From NCBI GenBank assembly GCA_025642065.1, contig JAODUP010000220.1:337001-401000 (forward strand): DNA of 64,000 bases. The letters run 5' to 3'. Position 1 is the first letter of the stretch, and every line of letters starts with the position of its first letter. Shown here in pieces: positions 44,991 to 55,343 of this stretch. The stretch comes from Paralvinella palmiformis. Taxonomy: Eukaryota; Annelida; Polychaeta; Terebellida; Alvinellidae. The position numbers and the translations under genes were made by a program. Under the pieces are notes generated by a model that was not told the origin of the DNA, ran no database searches, and saw only the letters and a list, made by a program, of their open reading frames with translations.

Positions 44991-46779
44991 CTGCGGTGTC
45001 TCGTCCGTATCATTGTTGCCTTCTTTACTATCACCTAGTTTGATATAGTTTGTAATTGTTAGTACTAGCTACAATTCTACTATCACCTCCTACTTGTGTT
45101 ATGTAGATCTACACCTGAAATGAGAATGTTGAAAATTAGACATTGTGTGAATTTTTTAAAATATTTTGTTGCACTTTTGAGCCAAAATGTCCATGATCTT
45201 GCCATATGACCTTGATGTGAAATTTGAGGTCAATGTGACCATGCTCAATGGATCGAGCAAAGGGTTAGCGTTCTATGATGATTCCGGTAACGGCGGCCAT
45301 CTTGGCGGCCATCTTGAATTATGAAAATTGCTCAAGGATACAAAAAATGTATCAGGCATTTTCTGTTTATAGAGTTTATTGGCTGTCAGAATCAATTGAG
45401 AAAAAAACTATGTCAACCTATAATGCCCAGACTAATATGGTATAGTTACCGTAAAGACAGGTTTAAGTGGAAAGTGGTTACTTGTGAGACTAGTTGATTC
45501 ACGGCAAAACTTAACACAAACACAAGGTCAATGTACGATTGTCGCGTGCAATTCCAATATGTGTGCCTTACAGATTGGTCGTGAATAAAATTGCCAACGT
45601 TAATATAATTTTCACAAAGAAAGTCATATAATATTTTTATATGAGATGTAAACGTGTACTGTCTGTATCACAAGCGTAAGAGCCGCGGCGTGTTTGAGAG
45701 TGTAGCACTTAATATCCCCCACTATCACCATGGACGATGTCTCATTTAAATCAATCACACTTTGAAGAACATCCAAAGTTTAACTGTATGAATCTATTTG
45801 TTGACTATCTCCATTAAAATAAGGCAGATATACTCCAGTATGGTAATAATGACCTTATCCTGTGCTAATAATTGCATGCCATATAAACAGTCATTCTTGA
45901 TCATAATTAATAGTTTGATGTTCGATATGCTCTTTGCAACAAAACGCTCGTCCATGTGGTCGACCACGTATAGTGTCTCTTCCGGGTTAACACTAGATTT
46001 AAAACTAAACCAAAGGTCACTTGACTTAAATTATGTATTTATAATAGTGAGTTAGTCCGTTGTCAGTCAGTACTCACACACAAACATCATATAACAATCG
46101 TCCAATTCTATTATCCTAGAGATGGATTCAATTGATGACTTAATAACAAGACAATTATAACTCCATATTTGTATGTATAGGCTGTAGCTGTGATTAGGTT
46201 TCTATATTATTGAATGTTAGAGATAATAGTCAATTTACCCATAAAGACAATGTAACAACGTATCCATTATTGGTGTTCTCGTTGCTCAGTAACTGTTATA
46301 TTAATGTCAACGTCAGTGTCGGACATCCGGGGATCCCGATGCCTGGTGATAGGTCCAGTGTTATGACGACCTTGGCGATGCAAAGCTTCTTTGGGCTTGG
46401 TAAATTTATTACTGCCTCGATCCTGATCACGAGGCTCGGTAAGTAAGTAAGTGTAAGTGCTCTTATTCTTCCATATACTGTACATAATTGACATATATAT
46501 TACAACATTTCTCCATAATACAAGTAATATACAGAGAGGTAACACCAATAACCTTGTAGGTTGAGAACCGATGACAATAATATACATTATTTGACATTCA
46601 AGACGAGATGAGATATACATTGATATTGTGTTAGGTGTTACTTAAAAGAGGTTTAGAAAAAGTTTTATATAAAAGTGCAAGACATGTATGTGACAGTATT
46701 ATAGACGCGAAGACCTATTAACGAGACTCTCAATGTACACACTTTTCACACTACGAACAAATAGTTTTTTGGTGGCTAT

Positions 46780-47440
46780 ATTTTTTACTTTAGTGTGTAA
46801 ATTTCCCTACATTGCGGGACCTTGGTGTAATATTGAATTTGAAGCAACACAGGTGATGCACCTTTTACATGAGGTGCGTGACTTGGTCGTGTATTGTGAT
46901 CATGATATGCCGTATTTAGTGTGAAATGTTCCATTAAAGGATTTGGTAATGTTTTGTGTATACGGTCAAACATGAATTTGGCTTTTTCTAAGTCGTACAT
47001 TGACTTTAACGTCAATATGTTACATGTCTTGAAATGTTTGGCTGTATGAGCATTGTACTCAGTTTTTTTAAAAATATGATTGATAAGTAGATCCAAATAA
47101 AGTGATACCATATAATATATGAGGTTGAACTAAGGTACTGTACAATATCTTCAAATGGTGGCAAGATATAATTTGTTTTATAGTTCACAGGATATAAAGT
47201 GCCCTAGATACTTTTAAATTGGCATATTTAATGTACTCCTTCCATATTAGTTTGTTGTCAATATGAATTCCCCATAACTTCACAAAGTATTTCCGTTGAA
47301 TCTTATCAGTACCAATACAAACACTAAAGCTATTTTTAGCATGATCATTCCCATACTGGAAAAACATGTAATTGGTTTTGCCAACATTTAGTGACAATTT
47401 ATTAGCACCCCTCATGTGATACCGTCTACATATAGAGATT
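46780..47440 (-). pseudogene. Jockey-like LINE RT C-terminal remnant
   Basis: On the minus strand: GANKLSLNVGKTNYMFFQYG, then LWGIHIDNKLIWKEYIKYAN, then a frame break, then TLKSMYDLEKAKFMFDRIHK and YHDHNTRPS. The order (NxxKTxYMxF, then GIxIDxxLxWxxHI, then the HNTR tail) is the C-terminal part of many non-LTR reverse transcriptases. Frame breaks make it a pseudogene. Confidence 0.75.
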
Positions 47441-47905
47441 GTTCAACTTGAGAATCACCTCGGTGGCTCGTCTTTGGACTTTTCCCGACATAATGGCTGA
47501 AATGGCAGTTATTTTACGTGGCTTAGCTACCTCAAATGAGGGAGACGCAAATAGCCCGTAATTTACTGCTTCACCACTGCTTCACCGAGTTCATGAACAC
47601 TCTTTCTCACTTGTCGTCATTTCTAACATCGTTACGGCCACCTGGTATTTCAGTCTTTCATTTTCACTGCCTAGGTGAAGAATCTTACAAATTGATTCAT
47701 CAGAACCTATAATTGTCATTTCTGGTACCGTTCCATCAGACTGTCCAAGTCCTCTTCTAGGCTAGCCTTGTGCTCGCAGGTCCCTAATTAAACTACTGAA
47801 TTAATTTTATGTCAAAAGTGGCATACTCCTCTTGCTTTATATTTCAATAATAGAACATTATAATATGTTACAACATAACCCTCTGCTGTAGCCACTCTCT
47901 CTTAC

Positions 47906-48189
47906 CTAGCTGTGCTCATACGATTGCCATCAACAGGATCTGCAAACAGGTCACCAAAATCATTAAGACTGATATATCGAGTATTGTGATGCTTTGAATG
48001 ACCACTGTAAGGAACAACCACATGCTGTATACGACCACTTTCCATGCACTGATCACTACTCCATGCTTTTGGCCTATAACGGGCGACCAACAAACCTCTC
48101 AATCGTGGCAAAAAATCGATACTCTGATCTGTATAAGTGACCACAAATGACACAGAATCGAAATAGTCGGAAACCAAAAGCCAGTTCAT
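47906..48189 (-). CDS. Orphan exon-like ORF with splice donor, unknown protein
   Basis: The minus-strand ORF starts at ATG 48189 and runs 94 codons plus two bases to a strong donor (AG|GTAAGAG, intron from 47905 downward). It includes SVSFVVTYTDQSIDFLPRLR and VVPYSGHSKHHNTRYISLND. Its base composition is higher in GC than its surroundings, and synonymous sites look codon-like. I do not recognise the family. A plausible acceptor (TTTAATTAG) lies near 47792, followed by open but frame-broken sequence that includes ASLEEDLDSLMERYQK, so the following exon may be degenerate. It could be a first exon of a real gene, an exon of a decayed gene, or a captured transposon ORF. Confidence 0.35.
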
Positions 48190-48778
48190 GTGTGAAACAG
48201 AACTTATAGCAGATTAATATAAACTTTAAAACGTCTTTATTTTTCAATTCGTAACAGGTAGGCCCACACCATACTGGTCACATGTTCACGTGACCCCGAT
48301 ATTTTTCGAGTGCCATAAAAGTGCGGTTTTAATTATATGTGTATTATGAAACAGACCCAATAAGATCTCTATTGATTGATAACAACCAAAGCTACACAAC
48401 TATATCTGTCAATATCCATAATTTCAAAAACCATTAGTTAGGGCCACAAACATATATTTTATCAATGAAGCAAAAACGTTCACGTTCACGAACATTTCCG
48501 AAAATCTATTTCCACAGAAACCCATCCACTCCATCAAACAATATAAGTAATCAGATACAAGGTTACGAGCCTTGGTCATGCAGAACTCCGAGATATCTAT
48601 GAAATCCTTCGATCATACCAAACTCAATAGGTATAGTCAGCATCTATCAAACAAATATCAATTAATACACTAAATTTAGATATCTAAATCAAAATACCTC
48701 GAATGTTTGTATTTTTTAAAGTTTAGTATTCTCGATGTGTACAAGAATGCCTATCTATTATTACGGGTCAATGTATCA

Positions 48779-48783
<5 letters not shown>

Positions 48784-48814
<31 letters not shown>
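48784..48814. repeat. (TA)n microsatellite
   Basis: Pure TA run directly in front of the SINE at 48815, the same neighbour arrangement as the copy at 26158-26312. Confidence 0.95.
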
Positions 48815-48817
<3 letters not shown>

Positions 48818-48968
48818 GGTTGGTCTAGCTGATAACGCGTTGGACCACAGATTACTACCACCTGCGTTTGAATCACAGCGTGGGCATATCTGAAGGGTGT
48901 CTCATCTTTGACTTCGCTTCATTATCTTTGGACAAAAGTGGCCGTAAAACATCGATCATCATCATCTA
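48815..48968 (+). mobile_element. tRNA-derived SINE copy (best preserved)
   Basis: The head has an A-box-like TGGTCTAGCTGATAACGCG and a B-box-like GCGTTTGAATCAC. The body has GGGCATATCTGAAGG, CTCATCTTTGACTTCGCTTC and AAAAGTGGCCGTAAAACATC, ending in an (ATC)n tail. It was used as the reference for the other copies. Confidence 0.8.
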
Positions 48969-49514
48969 AAAAAATATGTATCTTATCATAAGGTTCCCAT
49001 TTAAACTATAAATTAGAATCAGATACATATCTATACGCTTATATTTTCAAAATCATTTACGCCAAATAAAGGTTTTATTACAGAAATAGTATTTATATTA
49101 TAAAACAGGAATAAGAATACTTAGATAATTATGTGGTTAAGAACTGACACGCTATATAGATCTATATAAATATTATATTTACTTAGGAAAAGTTTTGGTT
49201 ACAAAATTGTTACGACCTAAATTGGTACGAATTGGTTTGTGTACGACATAATCTAGTCCCATTTATTCACTAGTACCTTGATCTTTCACTACGCTGCGCC
49301 ACCATGACTAACTAGCCCCATAGATGGCGCTAATAGTTGTGAAAGCTATGAGCTTGCTCGAAATAATTGCGTAGAGCTGAGCGATATTAATATGTGAGAT
49401 ATTTTGATATGCAATATGTTAACTGAATAGTCACAGTTTGAACAGGCAACGAAAATGAACTGTATTAAGAATGCTCTAAAATATTATCGCGGGCAAGTGT
49501 GAAGAAAATACTGG

Positions 49515-49556
49515 ACACCATAAATATGTAACCTGTATTCTGTAACGTAATATATA
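49515..49556 (+). promoter_or_regulatory. Pol III type 3 promoter of U6atac (PSE-like and TATA)
   Basis: TATATA at 49551-49556 is 29-24 nt upstream of the RNA start. ACACCATAAATATGTAAC at 49515-49532 is at about -65 to -48, the position and general form of a proximal sequence element. Spacing matches external snRNA promoters of the U6 class. The TATA call is strong; the PSE call rests on position and partial resemblance to the vertebrate consensus. Confidence 0.7.
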
Positions 49557-49579
49557 CCCGCCCTCAGACTATGATGTTT

Positions 49580-49695
49580 GTGTTGTAAGAAAGGAGAGAA
49601 GGTTAGCACTCCCCTTGATAAGGACGGAAGAGACCCTTGTGGTCTTACAACACACATAGGGCATGCTTTCCCTACTTAGGAAAGCCCTTATTTTT
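49580..49695 (+). ncRNA. RNU6ATAC: U6atac small nuclear RNA (minor spliceosome)
   Basis: The sequence is a near match to the known U6atac RNA. The 5' end GTGTTGTAAGAAAGG differs from the vertebrate RNA by one base in the first 15. The AAGGAGAGA element (49591-49599), which pairs with U12-type 5' splice sites, is present. So is the GGTTAGCACTCCCCTT segment that pairs with U4atac. The intramolecular stem-loop follows, then ACAACAC, which closes on the 5' GTGTTGT. The 3' hairpin (CTTTCC 49666-49671 with GGAAAG 49679-49684, plus AGGG/CCCT below a bulge) keeps the CCTACTT loop region recognised in minor-spliceosome RNPs. A T6 Pol III terminator lies at 49691-49696. At about 112-116 nt it is slightly shorter than the ~125-nt human RNA, the difference being in the 3' hairpin. 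U6atac forms the catalytic core of the U12-dependent spliceosome with U12, in the nucleus. It looks intact and functional. Confidence 0.94.
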
Positions 49696-49696
49696 T
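49691..49696 (+). terminator. Pol III T6 terminator of U6atac
   Basis: Six consecutive T residues directly after the 3' hairpin (GCCCTTA), as expected for Pol III snRNA genes. Confidence 0.85.
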
Positions 49697-50717
49697 CGAA
49701 TCTACCATAAAATATTTTTCATTTTATAACAATATGTATTTTCGACGGCGGTATAGTTAGGTATAGTTAAACGAAGTGGTTGCGTAGCCGAGCATCGTCC
49801 ATACAATCATAACAATGCAACAGAATATATATAATTTAACGTCAATTTAATTTAAATAACACTAAAATTACTTAGAAGTTTAAATATATTGAGACGACCA
49901 ATGTTTAATGAAATTATCGGAGTAGATCTATAATAAATCCTATAACAGTATAAGTTGAATAGAACTATATAGCATTTCTGAATGGATTTATTACCCCGAT
50001 CAAAATTATTATTCCAAGTAAAGTTCAAGGATGATAAAGATCACTAGCAAAATAAGATGACAGTTAACCCTAAATATTCTCTGCCATAAACCTGATTATT
50101 TGATGGTAGATCCTTAATTAAGAGGCTTAGCTTTTTTGTTTGTGTTATACTGATAGATATATAGGCCTACATGATATAAAAAGATATGGCTATATATTGA
50201 TTTCAGGAGTTACTATTTTAATTGACTGATCATCTTACTATAGCTTCCAATGTTGGATAGACCGTAGAATGATTGACGATGGCTGTTTTTTCTGTTCTCA
50301 ACATGTGAGACAGTAACATATTATCTTTTCGAGATGTAACACTAAGTTTCTGTAGTATTCATTTTATATCAGACTGGATTTTAAACAAATATACATCTGT
50401 GTCTACACTGAGACTGTTTTGCATATAACGTGAATCATCACTCGTCTGCATAATTTGTGAAAATCTATATAAATAAAATTATTGTGTTTGTATGTGTTTG
50501 TTTGTCTATGATGTTTACTCATTAAAACAAATTTAAATTATTCTAAACCCTTATAGTTATATTAGGGTAACCTTCACAGGAACAAGCTTTAATGACCGCG
50601 TTTGTAATTTATAAACTTAATAAAGTGCCTTATACAAGAATGCACAGATAAAACATTTACAATGATGTGGTATCAACAATTTGACTTAGACATGATACAT
50701 TTTCAACTATAGGGCAG

Positions 50718-50718
<1 letters not shown>

Positions 50719-50754
<36 letters not shown>
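50719..50754. repeat. (AT)n microsatellite
   Basis: Pure AT run of about 36 nt in intergenic sequence. Confidence 0.95.
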
Positions 50755-50756
<2 letters not shown>

Positions 50757-51920
50757 GGTCATTCTATATAAAATCAACCAGTGCTTCCCGTGCACTTGAT
50801 CACTTCAGATGGCATTAATATTTTGTATATATTACCTATTGTCTATATGATGAGGTCTGGCACAAAATTTAGGTTTCAATCAACAATATTTTCAGAATTA
50901 CACCACTAAGAAGTGCCAAGGGATCCACCTAATTGTGCTGCTTTCGAAATCGCACCTAATTTATTAATTGGCATAGAGACATGACATTTTCAGGGCTAAA
51001 AGCTGTGTCATATGTCCATCTACCGGTGCACTTGCATAAAATGAAGTTTTTCTACCAACTTTGCAAGACAACATCTTCGGAACCATGATAGTTAGCAATG
51101 TTCAAACTGTACAACATCGATCTATGTACTGTAGAGTAATAATAAAATGAAAGACAAGCATATACACATATAACATGTTTTCAGAATTTAACCACAGAAA
51201 TTAGAAAACATTATGTTTTGTCTTTTTTGGTGTGATCATATCAACATCTGGGATAAGTGAAAACAAATTATGCCATGTGATAGAGTTATAAAATGTGATC
51301 TCAAACTCTAGCCAAGTTTCCTTCCACACTAAAAGTAATTTTCAAAATATGCATATTTTCGGACTTGAGACATAAAAACTGATTTAAAAACTAAATACGT
51401 TTTCCTACATTGCCAATAATATAAAAATGTTTCATATATGCATCTTAAATTTGGTGTATTTAATCAAGTTCATTATCACACAGTTTATACTGGCGGCTTT
51501 TAATTGTCTCAGTGGGTCAGGTTGCTGACTTCCACAAGGAGATGTGATGATGGCACCCAACATTGATCCTTACTTTTAGGCCAAGCAAAGGATCTTGCAG
51601 GTCCTTTTGGCTTCATGAAGTCAAGGTGAAAGTTTTTACACTCATGACAATTTTGTCTTCATACAAATTGATAAAAAAAGTTGTGTGTGTATATATATAT
51701 ATATACATGGTGTCATTGTACTTATTTATTAATAAAAGTGTATTGACTTGACACATCAATACGTTTACATGAATAATCAATTAGAACAAAATGCTAAATG
51801 CATATTTTCAAATCAAGGCATTTAAAAATTTCAGTTTCTAATTTTTCAAGTTCATTGTCACACAGCTTAAAAAAGAGGTAAAAAGACTTTAACAGGGTCA
51901 CTATTTGTTGGTCATTCTTG

Positions 51921-51921
<1 letters not shown>

Positions 51922-51952
<31 letters not shown>
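51922..51952. repeat. (AT)n microsatellite
   Basis: Pure AT run of about 31 nt in intergenic sequence. Confidence 0.95.
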
Positions 51953-51956
<4 letters not shown>

Positions 51957-52872
51957 TAACAGATTGCTGACATCAGCAAGTGGAGAAAATAGGATGCATT
52001 CCATTGAGCACGAGGCAAAAATACAAATTGTGATTATATATATATATGTATATATATAATTGAAATTCTTCTAATTATTTGTATTCTTAAAATTTAGTGA
52101 TGACAGAAACATTCACATTAATAACAAGAAAACAATATTATGAAGTGAAATATTAAAAGCCAAGCAAAAACATGAAATTAAAAACGAGCATATTATGGTA
52201 TTATATATCGCATGGAATTTTATGTAAGTTCGGGACATCTAAAATATCGTTTATGTCTGATAAAATGTCAAACTAATATTAATTGCACACGAAACCAACT
52301 GCATGACACCATAGAACAATATAGAGAGTTTAAAAAATATATATACCAACCTTCTAAGGCATTTAATGGCATCAAGTTTAAATTAATGAATAAACCATCT
52401 TAATGTACGGCATTTAGCTGCTAATCTCATAAAAAAAGTATCATTTATTTATTTATTTATTTATTGAGGTTATATCACATCAACATCGTGACACACTCTA
52501 GGGCCTATTATAATATGTATAGCATGGAACATTTTGTATATACAAAATTAAAATTCTTAAAAAAATATTCTTAATCATTTAGTTATATTTGGGTAAACCC
52601 AGCAGGAGCAAGCTTTAATGTGTGTGTGTATACACATCTGTCTAATCTTGATGCTGGTCATATCTATAACATACGGCCGAAGTTTGAAGCTAGAGAAGCA
52701 TCCCACAGACATAATTAGCAAAGAAAATAACCTGGATTTTAGATTCTCCTACGGAGTCGGGGTAGACTCTGTGTTAAGAACGAAAGACCATTGGAGTTTT
52801 GTAAGGTAAATAATTAATTCGGAAACTCCCTCCCTATAAGGCAAATCAAATAAGAGGATAACACATTATAAT

Positions 52873-53740
52873 ACACTTCTCAGTGTATCTGAGTAAAATT
52901 GGTAATTTGATTTTGAACCATGTACCTGTTACTAATGATGTAAAACAAGGTGGTGTGTTATCACCAATCTTATGTATTATATACATGGACGAACTTTTGA
53001 GAACATTATATTTATGTGGTGTTTGTTGTTATGTTGGTAACATGTATTGCTGATCCTTCGGGTATACAGATGATGTAATTTTGTTAGCACCTACTTTATA
53101 CTCTGTTAAGAAACTATTGTGTATATGTGAAGCACTTGATAAAGAATATGATGTAATTTTTAACTCACAGAAGAGCAAATTACTTGTATATATAGATGTA
53201 GCAGTAACAAACATATTAATGAGCACCTAAATATTGATTTTATGGATGGCCACATTGTACAATTTCTCAGTGAGAAGCACCTAGGTAATATATTGGGTCA
53301 CAAATGTAACTCAAATATAATTACTGAGACAGTGAACGATTTTTATGTCAAAGTTAACATGGTTTTATCCCATTTTATGCATGCTCATTCACATATAAGA
53401 CACAAATTATTCAAGTCTTACTGCATGTCTATGTATCGTAGTCAATTATGGGATTTTCAAAGTAAAGTGATGGAAACCTTTTATGTTGCTTGGCGCAAAT
53501 CTGTACGTAGAATATTGGGCGTTCCACCTACTACTCACTGTAAATAGTTCCACTACATTTAATTTATGCTTCAGACTGGCTCTGTTAGGGAGTAGATCAA
53601 ATAATATTTCAATAGTTTGTAAATCATTTTGTATGACTAGATCCAATATCGGTGCCTGCACACCCGTATGTATAAATGTTAATGATAGGATAACATCTTA
53701 TCATAAGTACCCGATTTCTTTAAATTACAACGAATAATTA
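52873..53740 (+). pseudogene. LINE reverse transcriptase remnant
   Basis: Plus-strand frames read VTNDVKQGGVLSPILCIIYM, then after a stop FGYTDDVILLAPTLYSVKKL (the catalytic A/YADD is altered to YTDD), then VIFNSQKSKLLVY. The next part has HKLFKSYCMSMYRSQLWDF and AWRKSVRRILGVPPTTH. Frames change several times. It is a different LINE lineage from the copy at 31232. Confidence 0.75.
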
Positions 53741-53749
53741 GAACAGATA

Positions 53750-55308
53750 GCATGGCCCAAGTTACAACACTTCATGTGGTGTTGGTCTTCATCGTGTTAT
53801 GTTAAATTAGAATTATTCCCTGGGATTAGTTGTATTCTCATTTCAGATTTATTTTGTAAATATGTTACCATCATCACAGACTGGTTTCAACACATTTTGT
53901 AGATTCACTCAACTGAAAGATAAATTTTGAAATATATATATATAAACAGTAAATGTTCAGTCCTAACTGATCTTTATTTCTAAATCTGACAACTCTATCA
54001 TATAAAATAGATTAACTTGATGAATATTTATCATGTTACAGATTAATATTATTAATAAGAATGGTTGGTCAATCTGTCATTTATGTCCTGCAGCATCAAA
54101 TGTGATTGTGTTAAACAAAGACAAGATGCAGAAGAGAACATTTGATTTATTATTCCAAAACAATATAATACACAATCACAAATGTCACCATACTTGTACA
54201 GCAAACATAAAAATGGTCACCCAAATAGCCTGTCTACCTTGACAACCCGAAAATCTACTGCAGGCTGGTGGGTGGCGGGCTTTCATCCCATAACATGAAC
54301 CCATTCTACTTTCTTTTACCGATAAAATATTGCAATCTTCTGGTTAGATCTGTTGGTTTTATATAAGAAAATACATAAACATAATAATATAATGTACAGT
54401 TGTTATACAGATATGCATTCACACAGTTGAACATAAAAAACCAACTGAATGAAATGTTGATGCTTTTATAATATTCTAAACCCAATCATTCTGTGATCTT
54501 CAGAAAGGTCACTGCCATACATAGAAAACGCTCACTATAACAATAACAATGTATACTGGACTAGACAGGCTGAAATGACTAATGTAAATGTATATTTAGC
54601 TACATTAAGCTGTTAGTTCAGAGACGGCTGTATCACTTTGGGATTGTCATATTAACAAAACGAGTATAGCTAATTAGTGGTCAGATCCTCGATAACGGAC
54701 GACAAACTTCGTGAACATGCCGAACATAAGATGAATGCTAATGATCCAGCTGACTCTGGTTATACAGTATGCTAACTAGATTAATTTAGTGTGTAAACAA
54801 ATAAAGAGGTAGAAATGTGGAGAGTGGCGAGACAGTTTGGATATTATTATAGCTAAGTATACATTTATAAAAGTGAGCTTAATAACAGAGCCTCATAAAT
54901 ATTAATGCTACAGGTCATTAAAACAAATCCATCACAAACACTTAATTACTCATAATAAGTTAACAGTATGTGTTAGTAGGTTCTTTTGTAATTAGATTGA
55001 AAGCTGAAATTGACTTCGCACAGAATTCAGATCAAGTGAGTCCAGGCAATACACTTTCTACTCAAACTACATTAAACAACTTGGTACATTATCGTGAAAA
55101 CAAATGGTCTACTGCCTAATGAAATATTATGTGAAGTAACTACTGAGTGTGGTCACAAAACAAACATTTATATAACAAGCTCTATAATAAACTAGAAACA
55201 AGATTCTTAAAATTGAAACAATCAATGTACTACTTGGAGAATAAGTCTATTTTCATGTTAGTGAACAATATCACCAATTATAGGCTATATTTGGCTCGAA
55301 AAACATAG

Positions 55309-55343
<35 letters not shown>

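Larger units (their letters stand above)
49700..52870. other. Intergenic AT-rich stretch, no gene seen
   Basis: Between U6atac and the next LINE fragment only AT microsatellites (50719, 51922) and short ORFs without recognisable domains are found. Confidence 0.5.

Noticed and set aside
45200..45330. GGCGGCCATCTTG tandem words and TGACCT/AGGTCA pairs
   Set aside because: Looks like part of a dispersed repeat, but no borders or second copy could be found in the window, so no element is claimed.
46210..46620. Overlapping plus and minus ORFs (VSVGHPGIPMPGDRSSV; YLLTEPRDQDRGSNK)
   Set aside because: Composition is slightly gene-like and GGTAAG follows the plus ORF, but I see no domain, acceptor or partner exon. 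Probably repeat-derived.
48815..48968. Functional tRNA genes at the B-box words
   Set aside because: The heads do not form cloverleafs with an acceptor stem, and the sequence continues into a shared body and tail, so these are SINEs.
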